A DNA stretch of 33,638 bases from Piscibacillus halophilus (GCF_900110685.1 NZ_FOES01000030.1:1-33638); one strand, 5' to 3'. Positions 9,619-18,283 are shown, numbered from the stretch's first letter. Numbers and translations are program-made. The notes: generated from the letters alone by a model not told the origin.

Positions 9619-10098
9619 TTGTTCAGAATTGGACAAGGATTTGATGTACATCAGTTAGTTGAAGGACGCCCATGTATCATTGGTGGAGTTGAAATACCAT
9701 ATGAAAAAGGATTGTTAGGGCATTCCGATGCGGATGTACTATTACATACTATAGCAGATGCTGCTTTAGGAGCGATTGGGGAAGGCGATATCGGTAAACA
9801 TTTTCCTGATACGGACCCGGCTTTTAAAGACTTTGACTCCAAGCAGTTGCTAAGAGAAGTGTGGCATAAAGTAGAAAAACAAGGGTATGAACTTGGAAAT
9901 GTTGATTGTACGGTTATTGCCCAAGCACCTAAAATGGCCCCATTTATAGATGAAATTAGATCCAAAGTCGCAGAGCTGCTTAATGCAGACGCATCACAAG
10001 TAAATGTTAAGGCGACAACGACTGAAAAGTTAGGTTTTACTGGAAGAAAAGAAGGGGTTGCAGCTCAAGCAACCATTTTAATACAACGTAAGCGCTAA
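9619..10098 (+). CDS. ispF: IspF, 2-C-methyl-D-erythritol 2,4-cyclodiphosphate synthase
   Basis: A 159-residue trimeric Zn enzyme of the MEP pathway that cyclises the product of IspE with loss of CMP. The metal ligands are visible as Asp9-Val-His11 and His43 in HSDADVLLH (35-43). The [10 protein letters not shown] flexible loop and the [11 protein letters not shown] nucleotide-binding segment are intact. The TTG start at 9619 lies 8 nt behind AAGGAGG (9604-9610). IspD and IspF are separate genes here, not the fused IspDF of some bacteria. Confidence 0.96.
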   Translation: MFRIGQGFDVHQLVEGRPCIIGGVEIPYEKGLLGHSDADVLLHTIADAALGAIGEGDIGKHFPDTDPAFKDFDSKQLLREVWHKVEKQGYELGNVDCTVIAQAPKMAPFIDEIRSKVAELLNADASQVNVKATTTEKLGFTGRKEGVAAQATILIQRKR

Positions 10099-10146
10099 AT
10101 TGTGTACAATAATAGACGATGAATGAGAACGGAAAGGAGCTTTTTC

Positions 10147-11622
10147 ATGGCAGATCAAAAAGTACGTGTGCGTTATGCACCAAGCCCAACAGGTCATTTA
10201 CACATTGGGAATGCCAGAACAGCATTATTTAATTATTTATTTGCAAGAAGTACTAATGGTGAATTCATCATTCGTATTGAAGATACAGATCAAAAGCGAA
10301 ATGTCGAAGGTGGAGACATTAGCCAGCTTAAATATTTAAAATGGCTAGGCATCGACTGGGACGAGAGTGTTGATGTAGGTGGAGATTACGGTCCATACCG
10401 TCAGATGGAACGCTTAGACATTTACAAAAAATATGTGTATGAGCTATTAGACCGTGGGTTAGCTTATAAATGTTATATGACAGAAGAAGAATTAGAGGCT
10501 GAACGTGAAGAACAACGCGCAAAAGGCGAAGTTCCTAAATATTCAGGTGCGCACCGTGACTTAACAGAAGATCAAATCAAGGAATTTGAAGCAGAAGGAC
10601 GCCAACCATCTATTCGTATTCGTGTACCTGAAAATGAAACGTATCAATTCAATGATATCGTAAAAGGTGATATTACCTTTGAATCGGATGACTTTGGTGA
10701 TTGGGTCATTATGAAGAAAGATGGCACACCAACTTATAACTTCGCCGTTGCTGTAGACGATCATTTAATGAACATCACACATGTGTTGCGTGGTGAAGAC
10801 CATATTTCTAATACGCCTAAGCAAATGATGGTGTATCGTGCATTTGATTGGGAAGTACCAACATTTGCTCATATGACATTGATTGTGAATGAACAACGTA
10901 AAAAGTTAAGTAAACGTGATGAGTCAATCATTCAATTTATTGAACAGTACGCTGATTTAGGTTACTTACCAGAAGCGTTATTTAACTTTATCACCCTTCT
11001 TGGTTGGTCACCAAAAGGAGAAGAAGAACTTTTCACTCGTGAAGAGTTTATTGACATTTTTGATCCTGAGCGTTTATCGACATCCCCGGCTGTTTTTGAC
11101 ACAGGTAAACTAAAATGGATGAACAACCAATACATCAAAGCAAGTTCATTAGAGCGGGTCATTGACTTAACGTTACCTCACTTAGTAAAGGCGGGTAATG
11201 TTGAGGAAAATGTAAGTGGTGAAGATCGTAAATGGGTTGAAGAGCTTATTGCCTTATACAAAGATCAGCTAAATTATGGAGCGGAAATAGTAGAGTTGAC
11301 AGAGTTGTTCTTCAAAGAAGACATTGTTTATGGTGAAGGAGAAATGGAAGTGTTAAATCAAGAACACGTTCCTAATATGCTAAGTCACTTCCAAATTGAA
11401 ATTGGTCAAATGGAAGACTTCACGCCAGAGAACATTAAAGCTGCGATTAAGGCAACTCAGAAAACGACGGGTAACAAAGGTAAAAAACTATTTATGCCAA
11501 TTCGTGTGGCAGTGACAGGGCAACAACATGGGCCAGAACTACCAAATGCGATTCACTTATTAGGACAACGTACGGTGATGAATCGACTAAATAAAATTGT
11601 TGGCGAGTTAAAACATTCGTAA
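10147..11622 (+). CDS. gltX: Glutamyl-tRNA synthetase
   Basis: A 491-residue class I synthetase that charges tRNA-Glu; in Bacilli lacking GlnRS it normally also mischarges tRNA-Gln for GatCAB amidation. The N-terminal Rossmann domain has the HIGH element in [11 protein letters not shown] (12-22), and the KMSKS loop is KLSKR (253-257). The C-terminal anticodon-binding helical domain covers about 320-491. The start is placed at ATG 10147, 7 nt after AAGGAG (10134-10139); the in-frame ATG at 10123 lies upstream of that site and would add eight non-conserved residues. It is followed by the T-box leader of cysES. Confidence 0.96.
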   Translation: MADQKVRVRYAPSPTGHLHIGNARTALFNYLFARSTNGEFIIRIEDTDQKRNVEGGDISQLKYLKWLGIDWDESVDVGGDYGPYRQMERLDIYKKYVYELLDRGLAYKCYMTEEELEAEREEQRAKGEVPKYSGAHRDLTEDQIKEFEAEGRQPSIRIRVPENETYQFNDIVKGDITFESDDFGDWVIMKKDGTPTYNFAVAVDDHLMNITHVLRGEDHISNTPKQMMVYRAFDWEVPTFAHMTLIVNEQRKKLSKRDESIIQFIEQYADLGYLPEALFNFITLLGWSPKGEEELFTREEFIDIFDPERLSTSPAVFDTGKLKWMNNQYIKASSLERVIDLTLPHLVKAGNVEENVSGEDRKWVEELIALYKDQLNYGAEIVELTELFFKEDIVYGEGEMEVLNQEHVPNMLSHFQIEIGQMEDFTPENIKAAIKATQKTTGNKGKKLFMPIRVAVTGQQHGPELPNAIHLLGQRTVMNRLNKIVGELKHS

Positions 11623-11663
11623 CATATTTAAAAAATCGTATATAATAGAAATATATAGTTAAA

Positions 11664-11898
11664 TCGTAGATGAGGAAAAGTAGGAAGCTTACCTTAATCA
11701 CAGAGAGAGCTGTAATGCTGAGAGCAGCTTTTAAGTGAGTTTTTGAAATGCACCTCTGAGTCTTCGCCCGAACTCATGAGTACGGTGAAGCGGGTTGTTC
11801 CCGTTAATAACTAGAAGTGAGAGGTAGTTTACCTCTAAACAGAGTGGGACCGCGCGCAAAGCGTCTCTGTCTATTGATATAGGCAGAGACGCTTTTTT
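11664..11898 (+). promoter_or_regulatory. T-box riboswitch specific for tRNA-Cys
   Basis: A leader with the parts of a T-box. Stem I has the GATGAGGAAAAGTAGG start. The specifier sits in GAAATGCACC with codon TGC (Cys) at 11749-11751. The T-box sequence AGAGTGGGACCGCG (11841-11854) precedes an intrinsic terminator. Uncharged tRNA-Cys reads the specifier and its 3' end pairs with the TGGN bulge (11845-11848) to form the antiterminator. The downstream genes are cysE and cysS, which agrees with the codon. A TATAAT at 11641-11646 is the likely -10; its -35 is weak. The bulge is TGGG, not the TGGA that would pair with a U73 discriminator. Confidence 0.92.
11859..11898 (+). terminator. T-box regulated terminator
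   Basis: Stem GCGTCTCTG (11861-11869) with CAGAGACGC (11884-11892), extended inside by TCTAT/ATAGG, then a T run. It competes with the T-box antiterminator and controls readthrough into cysE. Confidence 0.9.
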
Positions 11899-11954
11899 AG
11901 TTTCCAATAGACATCATAGATTATGACATCAAGGGGAATAAGGAGGGAATACAC

Positions 11955-12632
11955 ATGAAGAAATTCTTCAAAATGTTAAAAGAAGATGTAGATGTGGTCT
12001 TTGATCAAGACCCTGCAGCTAGAAATCGTTTTGAAGTCATTTTAACGTATTCTGGTGTTCATGCCGTATGGGCGCATCGAGTCGCTCATGCTTTATATAG
12101 ACGAAAATTATATTTCATCGCAAGAGTTATTTCTCAGTTAAGTCGGTTCTTAACTGGGATTGAAATTCACCCAGGAGCTAAGATAGGAAGACGTTTTTTT
12201 ATTGACCATGGAATGGGTGTTGTGATTGGAGAAACGTGTGAGATTGGGGATAACTGTACGATTTATCAAGGGGTAACCTTGGGTGGAACAGGTAAAGAAG
12301 CTGGTAAACGGCACCCGACGTTAAAAGATAACGTATTAGTAGCTGCGGGAGCCAAGGTGTTAGGCTCCATTACAATCGGTGAATGGGCGAAAATAGGCGC
12401 TGGTTCAGTTGTATTAAAAGACGTTCCACATAATTCAACGGTTGTAGGAATTCCAGGGCAGATTGTTGTTCAAAATGGTGTAAGAGTTAATAATAAAGAT
12501 TTGAACCATCACAAATTACCTGACCCGGTAAAAGAAAAATGCGATTCACTTGAGGATCGAATAGCTGAATTAGAAGAGGAATTACATGAATTGAGAGGAG
12601 TGTCGAAGGAAGATGACCATCAAGCTCTATAA
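11955..12632 (+). CDS. cysE: Serine O-acetyltransferase
   Basis: A 225-residue hexapeptide-repeat acyltransferase for the first step of cysteine synthesis: L-serine + acetyl-CoA gives O-acetylserine. An N-terminal helical region contains the family block [19 protein letters not shown]. The left-handed beta helix starts around residue 70, with [19 protein letters not shown] (active-site His in IDHG), GETCEIGDN and [16 protein letters not shown]. The C-terminal ~30 residues are an acidic helix. ATG follows AAGGAGGG. Controlled by the upstream Cys T-box, and overlapping cysS by 20 nt. Confidence 0.96.
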   Translation: MKKFFKMLKEDVDVVFDQDPAARNRFEVILTYSGVHAVWAHRVAHALYRRKLYFIARVISQLSRFLTGIEIHPGAKIGRRFFIDHGMGVVIGETCEIGDNCTIYQGVTLGGTGKEAGKRHPTLKDNVLVAAGAKVLGSITIGEWAKIGAGSVVLKDVPHNSTVVGIPGQIVVQNGVRVNNKDLNHHKLPDPVKEKCDSLEDRIAELEEELHELRGVSKEDDHQAL

Positions 12633-14010
12633 CACACTAACAAGAACAAAAGAAGAATTTAAGCCTTTAGAAGAAAACCAGGTGAAGATGTATGTTTGCG
12701 GACCAACCGTATATAACTATATTCATGTTGGTAATGCTCGACCAGCCATCGTCTTCGATACCGTCCGACGTTATTTTGAATATAAAGGTTACAATGTCGA
12801 GTATGTGTTAAATTTTACTGATGTTGATGATAAGTTAATTAAAGCTGCTAATGAGCTGAACGAAGAAGTCCCTGTCATTGCGGATCGTTTTATAAAGGCT
12901 TATAAAGAAGATGTTGCGAAGCTCAATGTTAAAGAAGCGGTTCATCACCCTAGAGTAACGGAAACAATGGATGATATTATCTCGTTTATCGAACAGCTTA
13001 TTGAAAAAGGGTTTGCTTATGAAGCGGATGGTGATGTTTATTTCCGAACAAGATCTTTTGATGAGTACGGAAAATTATCTCATCAATCCATCGACGAATT
13101 ACGTTCTGGTGCTAGAATTCAAGTCGGTGAGAAAAAAGATGATCCGTTAGATTTTACTCTTTGGAAAGAAGCTAAATCTGGTGAGATTTCATGGGATAGT
13201 CCTTGGGGGAAAGGTCGACCAGGTTGGCATATTGAATGCTCAGCGATGGCTCGTAAATACTTAGGAGAAACGATCGACATTCATGCTGGTGGTCAAGACT
13301 TAGCCTTCCCTCACCATGAGAATGAAATCGCCCAATCAGAGTGCCATAATGACACAACGTTCGCTAATTATTGGATGCATAATGGTTACATTCAAATTAA
13401 TAATGAAAAAATGTCTAAATCTCTAGGGAACTTTATTTTAGTTCATGAATTAGTCGAAAAACATGACCCAAATGTGGTGCGCTTCTTCATGTTAAGCGTT
13501 CATTACCGTAATCCAATTAACTTTAGTGATGAGTTGTTGATGGAAGCTAAAAACAGTTTTGATCGACTAAAAACAGCTTATCTTAACCTTCAACACCGTA
13601 AAACTGCAAGCTTAAACTTAACTCAAGATAATGCTGAATGGGAAGAAAAAATTAATAACTTGAAACAACGTTTTATTCAAGAAATGGACGATGATTTTAA
13701 TACAGCTAACGCTATATCTGTGTTGTTTGAATTGGCGAAAGAAGCGAATATTTATGCGCAACAAGATCAAACATCGACCACCATTATTGATCGATTTACA
13801 GATCTTTTCGATGAAATAACGACGGTGCTTGGTTTTTCATTACATGACACAGAGTTATTGGATCATGACATTGAAGCGTTAATAGAGGAACGTATTCAGG
13901 CTAGAAAAGATCGAAACTTTGCTCGTGCAGATGAAATTCGTGATCAATTAAAAGAAAAAGGCATTATTCTAGAAGATACGCCGCAAGGAACGAGATGGAA
14001 AAGAGCATGA
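12613..14010 (+). CDS. cysS: Cysteinyl-tRNA synthetase
   Basis: A 465-residue class I synthetase that charges tRNA-Cys. Zn ligand Cys29 lies in [14 protein letters not shown] is HVGN (38-41), and a further zinc block is visible in [10 protein letters not shown] with [10 protein letters not shown] after it. KMSKS is present at 266-270. The C-terminal helical domain ends in the family motif [23 protein letters not shown] 12613 lies inside the end of cysE (20-nt overlap) behind GAGGAG, so translation is probably coupled and both are under the T-box. Confidence 0.97.
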   Translation: MTIKLYNTLTRTKEEFKPLEENQVKMYVCGPTVYNYIHVGNARPAIVFDTVRRYFEYKGYNVEYVLNFTDVDDKLIKAANELNEEVPVIADRFIKAYKEDVAKLNVKEAVHHPRVTETMDDIISFIEQLIEKGFAYEADGDVYFRTRSFDEYGKLSHQSIDELRSGARIQVGEKKDDPLDFTLWKEAKSGEISWDSPWGKGRPGWHIECSAMARKYLGETIDIHAGGQDLAFPHHENEIAQSECHNDTTFANYWMHNGYIQINNEKMSKSLGNFILVHELVEKHDPNVVRFFMLSVHYRNPINFSDELLMEAKNSFDRLKTAYLNLQHRKTASLNLTQDNAEWEEKINNLKQRFIQEMDDDFNTANAISVLFELAKEANIYAQQDQTSTTIIDRFTDLFDEITTVLGFSLHDTELLDHDIEALIEERIQARKDRNFARADEIRDQLKEKGIILEDTPQGTRWKRA

Positions 14011-14408
14011 CACGAACTCATGATGTAAAACAGATGAAAAGTTTGGCTTTAGCTTATATGGGAGATGCGGTTTATGAACAGTATGTCAGAGAATATTTGA
14101 TCCGCCAAGGAGAGGTTAAGCCTCAAGTCTTGCATGACCATGCCGTATCGTTTGTGTCAGCTGATGGTCAGGCGTACGTGTTAAAACAATGGTTAGATGA
14201 AGGGTTATTAACATCTGAAGAACAAGGTGTTGTTAGACGAGGGCGTAACGCTAAGTCTAACACACCTAAAAGTACAGATGGACAGACTTATCGCTTGAGT
14301 ACAGCATTTGAGGCTTTAGTCGGTTATTTATATCTCAAAGAAGATTATGAACGTTTAGATTATCTCGTCACGCAAGCTATACAAGATTTAGAAGAAAGGA
14401 GAGGTTAA
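13995..14408 (+). CDS. mrnC: Mini-ribonuclease 3 (MrnC)
   Basis: A 137-residue RNase III-type nuclease domain without a double-stranded RNA-binding domain. In B. subtilis this enzyme matures the ends of 23S rRNA. The RNase III signature region is [19 protein letters not shown] near 16-34, with the conserved acidic residue in GDA and the later catalytic acid in [20 protein letters not shown] (79-85) is a family hallmark. It overlaps cysS by 16 nt at ATG 13995; an alternative start is ATG 14007, which forms an ATGA overlap with the cysS stop. Either fits. Confidence 0.93.
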   Translation: MEKSMTRTHDVKQMKSLALAYMGDAVYEQYVREYLIRQGEVKPQVLHDHAVSFVSADGQAYVLKQWLDEGLLTSEEQGVVRRGRNAKSNTPKSTDGQTYRLSTAFEALVGYLYLKEDYERLDYLVTQAIQDLEERRG

Positions 14409-14410
14409 CG

Positions 14411-15148
14411 ATGAAAGAGGAGTGGATTATGGGTAGAAACCCTGTTATGGAAGCGTTAAAATCAGGTCGCCCAATTAATAAAGTGTTTGTTTTAGAATCG
14501 ATGGAAGGTCGTGCTCAATCCTCTATATTCAAACTAGCAAAACAACAAAACGTCTTAGTTCAAAAAGTCCCTAAGCATAAACTTGATCAAATCGCTGATC
14601 ATCACCAAGGGGTAGCAGCTTCTGTTGCAGCTTATGAGTATGCTGAAATCGATGACCTTTTTGCTAAAGCGAAGGAAAAAGGGGAATCTCCTTTCTTTAT
14701 CTTGTTGGATGAATTAGAAGATCCACGTAATCTCGGCTCAATTATGCGAACAGCAGATGCAGTAGGTGCTCACGGAATCATTATACCAAAACGTCGTTCA
14801 GTTCAATTAACCCAAACAGTTGCCAAGGCATCCACAGGAGCTATTGAGTATATTCCAGTTGCTCGAGTCACCAATATGAATCAGACAATTGAACAATTAA
14901 AAGAAGAAGGTGTATGGGTGGTTGGAACAGATGCGAAAGGGAAGCATGATTATCGTGAAATAGATTATGATTTACCGATTGCGGTTGTCATAGGCAGTGA
15001 AGGGAAAGGAATTAGCCGATTAATCCTTAAAAATTGTGACTGGCTTGTCCGTTTACCTATGCGAGGTCAAGTCACATCACTTAACGCATCCGTTTCTGCT
15101 AGCTTGTTAATGTATGAAGTCTACCGTAGTCGTTTTCCATTAGGGTGA
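14411..15148 (+). CDS. rlmB: 23S rRNA 2'-O-ribose methyltransferase, RlmB/TrmH family
   Basis: A 245-residue SPOUT enzyme. The N-terminal ~75 residues are the RNA-binding substrate domain; the C-terminal trefoil-knot domain carries motif 1 DPRNLGSIMRTADAVGAHG, motif 2 VVIGSEGKGISRL and motif 3 LPMRGQVTSLNASVSASLL. The expected target is the G2251-equivalent of 23S rRNA, as for E. coli RlmB; this is inferred from family and position (B. subtilis YacO). ATG 14411 is 2 nt after the mrnC stop, with GAAAGGAGAGG ahead. An MrnC-RlmB-Rae1 neighbourhood of RNA enzymes is standard here. Confidence 0.94.
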   Translation: MKEEWIMGRNPVMEALKSGRPINKVFVLESMEGRAQSSIFKLAKQQNVLVQKVPKHKLDQIADHHQGVAASVAAYEYAEIDDLFAKAKEKGESPFFILLDELEDPRNLGSIMRTADAVGAHGIIIPKRRSVQLTQTVAKASTGAIEYIPVARVTNMNQTIEQLKEEGVWVVGTDAKGKHDYREIDYDLPIAVVIGSEGKGISRLILKNCDWLVRLPMRGQVTSLNASVSASLLMYEVYRSRFPLG

Positions 15149-15154
15149 TGTTGT

Positions 15155-15664
15155 ATGATTGTACTGGTGGTAGACGGTTATAACATGATTGGAGATTGGC
15201 CAGAACTACGAGAGCTAAAAGATTATCAATTAGAAGAAGCGAGAAATCGACTGATTGAAATGATGGCAGAATATCAAGCCTATACCGGGTATCGAGTGAT
15301 TGTTGTTTTTGATGCCTATGGGGTTAAAGGAACCGAGAAAAAGCGGAAAGAGCATCGGGTTGAAGTTATTTTTACGAAAGAAAATGAAACGGCTGATGAA
15401 CGGATTGAAAAACTAGTCAATGAAGTGAAGAATGTCATGACTAAAGTTTACGTAGCAACCTCTGATTACACCGAGCAATGGACGATCTTTTCAAAAGGCG
15501 CGTTAAGAAAGTCTGCCAGAGAATTATTACTAGAAGTAAGAGAAATCCATTCAGAAATTAAAAATGATGTGGAAGAACATCAAACCTTACAACCTAAGTC
15601 TAAAATCCCCTTAAGCAAGGATGTATTAGAAGCCTTTGAGAAGTGGCGCCGAGGCGGAAAATAA
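15155..15664 (+). CDS. rae1: Rae1 (YacP), ribosome-dependent endoribonuclease, NYN domain
   Basis: A 169-residue NYN/PIN-like protein. In B. subtilis Rae1 enters the ribosomal A site and cleaves mRNA during translation. The fold starts with IVLVVDGYNMIGDW (Asp7, Asn10 in the metal site); VIVVFDAYGV supplies the second acid, ENETADERIE a third region and VYVATSDYTEQ the last acid. The lysine-rich C-terminus fits rRNA contact. The start is ATG 15155, with a weak AGGGTG Shine-Dalgarno overlapping the rlmB stop region (6-bp gap), so coupled translation is likely. No terminator is visible before the sigH promoter. Confidence 0.9.
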   Translation: MIVLVVDGYNMIGDWPELRELKDYQLEEARNRLIEMMAEYQAYTGYRVIVVFDAYGVKGTEKKRKEHRVEVIFTKENETADERIEKLVNEVKNVMTKVYVATSDYTEQWTIFSKGALRKSARELLLEVREIHSEIKNDVEEHQTLQPKSKIPLSKDVLEAFEKWRRGGK

Positions 15665-15675
15665 CAGAATAGCAG

Positions 15676-15705
15676 TTGACTGAAAATTCACAATTCCTGT
15701 ATAAT
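15676..15705 (+). promoter_or_regulatory. SigA-type promoter of sigH
   Basis: TTGACT (15676-15681), 18-nt spacer, perfect TATAAT (15700-15705). The -10 overlaps the first codons of the longest possible sigH frame, which shows that the true sigH start is further down. Confidence 0.8.
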
Positions 15706-15742
15706 GTCTGTATATTGCGGTGTTCAGCTTGGGGGGATCTGT

Positions 15743-16393
15743 GTGAAGAGCAACGAAGAAAAGAAGAAACAGATGGATTGGGCAGATTTAGAGGATGAAA
15801 CGATTGTTGAGTATGTTCATGAAGGGGATGTACAAGCCCTGGATTATTTAATCAACAAATATCGAAGTTTTGTTCGCGCGAAAGCTCGTACATATTTTCT
15901 GATAGGGGCAGATCGTGAAGATATTGTGCAGGAGGGTATGATCGGCCTGTATAAAGCCATTCGGGACTTTCAAGCGGATAAGCTATCATCTTTTAAAGCA
16001 TTTGCTGAACTATGTGTAACTCGACAAATCATCACAGCGATTAAAACAGCTACTAGACAAAAACATATTCCACTTAACTCTTATGTTTCGTTGGACAAGC
16101 CAATCTATGATGAAGAATCAGATCGAACTCTTTTGGATGTGATAGCTGAACATGATACATCAGATCCTGAAAAGTTATTAGTAGATCGCGAGAAGTTTGT
16201 GGATATGGAAGATAAGATGGAAGAGTTATTAAGTGAACTAGAACGAGAAGTATTACACTTATATTTAGATGGGCAATCTTATCAAGAGATATCTTTACAA
16301 TTGAACCGTCATGTTAAGTCTATTGACAATGCACTTCAACGGGTTAAAAGAAAGCTTGAGCGACACCTCTCTGTCAGTGAGCTCACCTACTAA
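15743..16393 (+). CDS. sigH: RNA polymerase sigma factor SigH (Spo0H)
   Basis: A 216-residue sigma-70 family factor that in Bacillus directs early stationary-phase, competence and sporulation genes. Region 2 includes DALDYLINKYRSF-like sequence (ALDYLINKYRSFVRAKA), GADREDIVQEGMIGLYKAI and the -10 recognition helix TRQIITAIKTATRQKHIPLN. Region 4 has the HTH SYQEISLQLNRHVKSIDNAL. Start GTG 15743 follows GGGGGGATCT and gives a length close to the B. subtilis protein (218). The longer frame from 15704 begins inside the promoter -10 and is rejected. The presence of sigH implies a sporulation-capable lineage but does not prove it. Confidence 0.95.
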   Translation: MKSNEEKKKQMDWADLEDETIVEYVHEGDVQALDYLINKYRSFVRAKARTYFLIGADREDIVQEGMIGLYKAIRDFQADKLSSFKAFAELCVTRQIITAIKTATRQKHIPLNSYVSLDKPIYDEESDRTLLDVIAEHDTSDPEKLLVDREKFVDMEDKMEELLSELEREVLHLYLDGQSYQEISLQLNRHVKSIDNALQRVKRKLERHLSVSELTY

Positions 16394-16399
16394 ATACCA

Positions 16400-16429
16400 T
16401 TGACACTTGATGTGAAAACGTGGTAAATT
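16400..16429 (+). promoter_or_regulatory. Promoter of rpmG-secE
   Basis: Perfect -35 TTGACA (16400-16405), 18-nt spacer and -10 TAAATT (16424-16429) with extended -10 TGg (16421-16423). It begins 7 nt after the sigH stop. Confidence 0.7.
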
Positions 16430-16460
16430 AAACGAAGTGATAAAAAGGAAGAGGATTGTC

Positions 16461-16607
16461 ATGCGAAAAAAAGTTGTGCTAGCATGTACGGTTTGTAATG
16501 GGCGAAATTATACAACCGAAAAAAAACAACAAAGTGCAGAACGTATAGAAGTAAAGAAATATTGCAAACGATGCGCCCAGCACACAATACATCGTGAAAC
16601 TAAATAG
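16461..16607 (+). CDS. rpmG: 50S ribosomal protein L33
   Basis: A 48-residue L33 of the zinc-binding type. The two CxxC pairs are CTVC (9-12) and CKRC (35-38). The typical VLACT, RNYTTEK and KKYC...HTIHRETK features are present. ATG 16461 follows AGGAAGAGG. It sits between sigH and secE, where B. subtilis has the rpmGB copy. Zinc-type L33 is normally accompanied elsewhere by a zinc-free paralog used under zinc limitation; that cannot be checked here. Confidence 0.95.
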   Translation: MRKKVVLACTVCNGRNYTTEKKQQSAERIEVKKYCKRCAQHTIHRETK

Positions 16608-16640
16608 ATGATATGCTCAGGTGTTTAAGGGGGACATGCA

Positions 16641-16808
16641 GTGATTAAATTCTTTAAAGATGTTAGCCGTGAAATGCAAAAGGTAAGTTGGCCAAAAGGT
16701 AATGAATTATCAAAATACACGGTCATCGTCATCTTAACTGTATTATTTGTATCAATTTTCTTCACAGTTATAGATTTAGGAATTACTCAGATTCTAGAAT
16801 TATTGTAA
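16641..16808 (+). CDS. secE: Preprotein translocase subunit SecE
   Basis: A 55-residue single-span membrane protein that clamps SecY in the SecYEG channel. The amphipathic N-terminal helix has the conserved VSREMQKVSWPKGNEL (8-23), and the membrane helix runs about 27-47. Short SecE proteins of 55-60 residues are the rule in Firmicutes. The GTG start at 16641 lies 7 nt after AAGGGGG (16628-16634); the ATG at 16636 is out of frame. A terminator and then nusG follow. Confidence 0.94.
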   Translation: MIKFFKDVSREMQKVSWPKGNELSKYTVIVILTVLFVSIFFTVIDLGITQILELL

Positions 16809-16861
16809 TATCTTATTTTATTATATAAAATGTGATTTGTGATATAATGTATGAAGAGATG

Positions 16862-16886
16862 AAAACCCGCGTATAGTGGGTTTTTT
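16862..16886 (+). terminator. Terminator between secE and nusG
   Basis: Stem AAACCCGC (16863-16870) with GTGGGTTT (16876-16883), one G-U pair, 5-nt loop, T run 16881-16886. It can end the rpmG-secE transcript. An extended -10-like TGATATAAT (16840-16848) lies just upstream. Confidence 0.85.
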
Positions 16887-16918
16887 AATTTACCTAAAAT
16901 TCGGCTATACCTGCTTTG

Positions 16919-16924
16919 TATAAT
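16919..16924 (+). promoter_or_regulatory. Candidate -10 of a nusG promoter
   Basis: A perfect TATAAT lies after the secE terminator and 40 nt before the nusG start. The -35 region is poor. Some promoter is needed here if the terminator at 16862-16886 is efficient. Confidence 0.4.
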
Positions 16925-16963
16925 CGAACAATGATGAGGAGGGAAGGTTTTAAACCTATCGCG

Positions 16964-17497
16964 ATGGAGAAAAATTGGTATGTGGTTCACACGTACTCTG
17001 GTTATGAGAACCGAGTGAAAATTAACTTGGAAAAGCGTATTGAAACAATGGGAATGGAAGATAAAATATTCCGTGTCATTGTGCCAGAGGAAGAAGAAAC
17101 TGAAATCAAAAATGGTAAGCGTAAAACGGCTATGAAAAAAGTGTTCCCCGGTTATGTTTTAGCAGAAATGATTATGACGGATGATTCATGGTTTGTTGTA
17201 CGTAATACACCAGGTGTTACTGGATTCGTTGGATCGACTGGTTCAGGAGCTAAGCCAACGCCTTTGCTACCTGATGAAGCGGAACGAATCTTAAAACGCA
17301 TGGGTGTTAAAGATGAAGTACAAGACTTTGAATTCGAATTAAAAGAATCGGTTCGTGTTACCGATGGTCCATTTGCAAACTTTACTGGTACGATTGAAAA
17401 TATTGATATGGATAAACAAAAGGTAAAAGTCCATGTCAATATGTTTGGCCGTGAAACTCCAGTCGAATTAGACTTCACTCAAATCGAAAAATTATAG
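16964..17497 (+). CDS. nusG: Transcription termination/antitermination factor NusG
   Basis: A 177-residue RNA polymerase-binding factor. The N-terminal NGN domain begins EKNWYVVHTYSGYENRVK and contains VFPGYVLAEM and FVVRNTPGVTGFVG. The C-terminal KOW domain has VRVTDGPFANFTGTI and FGRETPVELDF. In B. subtilis NusG promotes sequence-specific pausing. Start ATG 16964 gives exactly the B. subtilis length. A longer in-frame frame from 16916 (with ATGs at 16931 and 16934) adds non-conserved residues. Oddly, the only good Shine-Dalgarno, GAGGAGGG (16936-16943), is 20 nt ahead of this ATG, with GGTTTTAAACC between. Start confidence is therefore moderate, gene identity very high. Confidence 0.95.
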   Translation: MEKNWYVVHTYSGYENRVKINLEKRIETMGMEDKIFRVIVPEEEETEIKNGKRKTAMKKVFPGYVLAEMIMTDDSWFVVRNTPGVTGFVGSTGSGAKPTPLLPDEAERILKRMGVKDEVQDFEFELKESVRVTDGPFANFTGTIENIDMDKQKVKVHVNMFGRETPVELDFTQIEKL

Positions 17498-17505
17498 GAT
17501 ATCCC

Positions 17506-17534
17506 TTGCCACCTCAATAGATTTATGCTAGAAT
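17506..17534 (+). promoter_or_regulatory. Promoter of rplK
   Basis: TTGCCA (17506-17511), 17-nt spacer, TAGAAT (17529-17534) with extended -10 TGc (17526-17528). It gives a leader of about 100 nt before rplK. Confidence 0.8.
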
Positions 17535-17583
17535 TTTTATGTTTCTTATGGTCTGAATAAGATTCATTCATAGAAATATTGAG

Positions 17584-17609
17584 TGGGAGGGGAATAACCC
17601 CCAATTACC
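17584..17609 (+). promoter_or_regulatory. GC-rich hairpin in the rplK leader (possible L1 site)
   Basis: GGGG (17589-17592), AATAA loop, CCCC (17598-17601), flanked by TGG and CCA that can extend it. No T run follows, so it is not a terminator. The rplK-rplA mRNA is autoregulated by L1 in other bacteria, and a structured leader fits that, but I cannot align it to a proven L1 site. Confidence 0.35.
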
Positions 17610-17638
17610 ACATCACGGACTTTAAGGAGGTGTGTCTC

Positions 17639-18064
17639 GTGGCTAAAAAAGTAGTAAACGTAGTTAAACTTCAAATTCCTGCTGGTAAAGCGAACCCAGC
17701 ACCGCCAGTTGGTCCTGCGTTAGGTCAAGCTGGTATCAACATCATGGGATTCTGTAAAGAGTTTAACGCTAAAACACAAGATCAAGCAGGTACTATTATT
17801 CCGGTTGAAATTTCGGTTTATGAAGACCGTTCATTTACATTCGTAACGAAAACCCCACCTGCTGCTGTGTTACTTAAGAAAGCAGCTGGTATCGAATCAG
17901 GTTCTGGTGAGCCTAACCGTAACAAAGTAGCAACGGTTAAGCGCGATCAAGTTCGCGAAATTGCTGAAACAAAAATGCCTGATTTAAACGCTGCTGATGT
18001 TGATGCAGCAATGCGCATGGTAGAAGGTACCGCGCGTAGTATGGGTATTGTTGTTGAAGACTAA
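17639..18064 (+). CDS. rplK: 50S ribosomal protein L11
   Basis: A 141-residue protein of the ribosomal stalk base that binds 23S rRNA in the GTPase centre. The N-terminal domain has the proline-rich [20 protein letters not shown] segment that contacts factors and is the site of thiostrepton action. The C-terminal domain includes [17 protein letters not shown] and the RNA-binding GTARSMGI region. The GTG start at 17639 lies 6 nt after AAGGAGGTGT (17623-17632), giving the canonical length; a longer frame from 17579 is non-conserved. A hairpin terminator follows, and rplA lies after an unusually long gap of 260 nt. Confidence 0.97.
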   Translation: MAKKVVNVVKLQIPAGKANPAPPVGPALGQAGINIMGFCKEFNAKTQDQAGTIIPVEISVYEDRSFTFVTKTPPAAVLLKKAAGIESGSGEPNRNKVATVKRDQVREIAETKMPDLNAADVDAAMRMVEGTARSMGIVVED

Positions 18065-18088
18065 TCCCATTTAGTTGGATATGGCGGA

Positions 18089-18117
18089 AAGGGGTTGCGA
18101 AGAGATTCGCAACCTTT
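18089..18117 (+). terminator. Hairpin after rplK
   Basis: A perfect 9-bp stem GGTTGCGAA (18093-18101) with TTCGCAACC (18106-18114) is preceded by AAAGG and followed by TTTATT. The T run is short, so termination may be partial. Confidence 0.65.
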
Positions 18118-18183
18118 ATTACGCTTATTTTTAGAGAATGTATTGTTGGAATATGTGAGAACTATTTCAACAAACTATGAAAT

Positions 18184-18283
18184 AGAGGCGAGCTCGTCGT
18201 AGTGAATGAAGCAAAACGTTTTTATAGATTATAACTACGCCTCTGTCTTCGCCTAAAGGCTCGCAGTCGAGCGAGTTTTCTTT
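18184..18283 (+). promoter_or_regulatory. Structured, attenuator-like leader before rplA
   Basis: Two structures are visible. P1: AGAGGC (18184-18189) pairs with GCCTCT (18239-18244), and GTAGT (18199-18203) with ACTAC (18234-18238), leaving bulge 18190-18198. Terminator-like hairpin: CTCGC (18260-18264) pairs with GCGAG (18271-18275), extended by A-T and G-U pairs, followed by TTTTCTTT. The 5' arm GCTCGC (18259-18264) is also perfectly complementary to GCGAGC (18188-18193), which overlaps P1. The hairpin ends about 45 nt before the rplA start, too close for a promoter in between. I see no good promoter in 18118-18183. Confidence 0.45.

Noticed and set aside
15704-15742. N-terminal extension of sigH from an upstream start
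   Set aside because: The first codons overlap the -10 box of the sigH promoter, so the RNA would lack them; GTG 15743 has a good Shine-Dalgarno.
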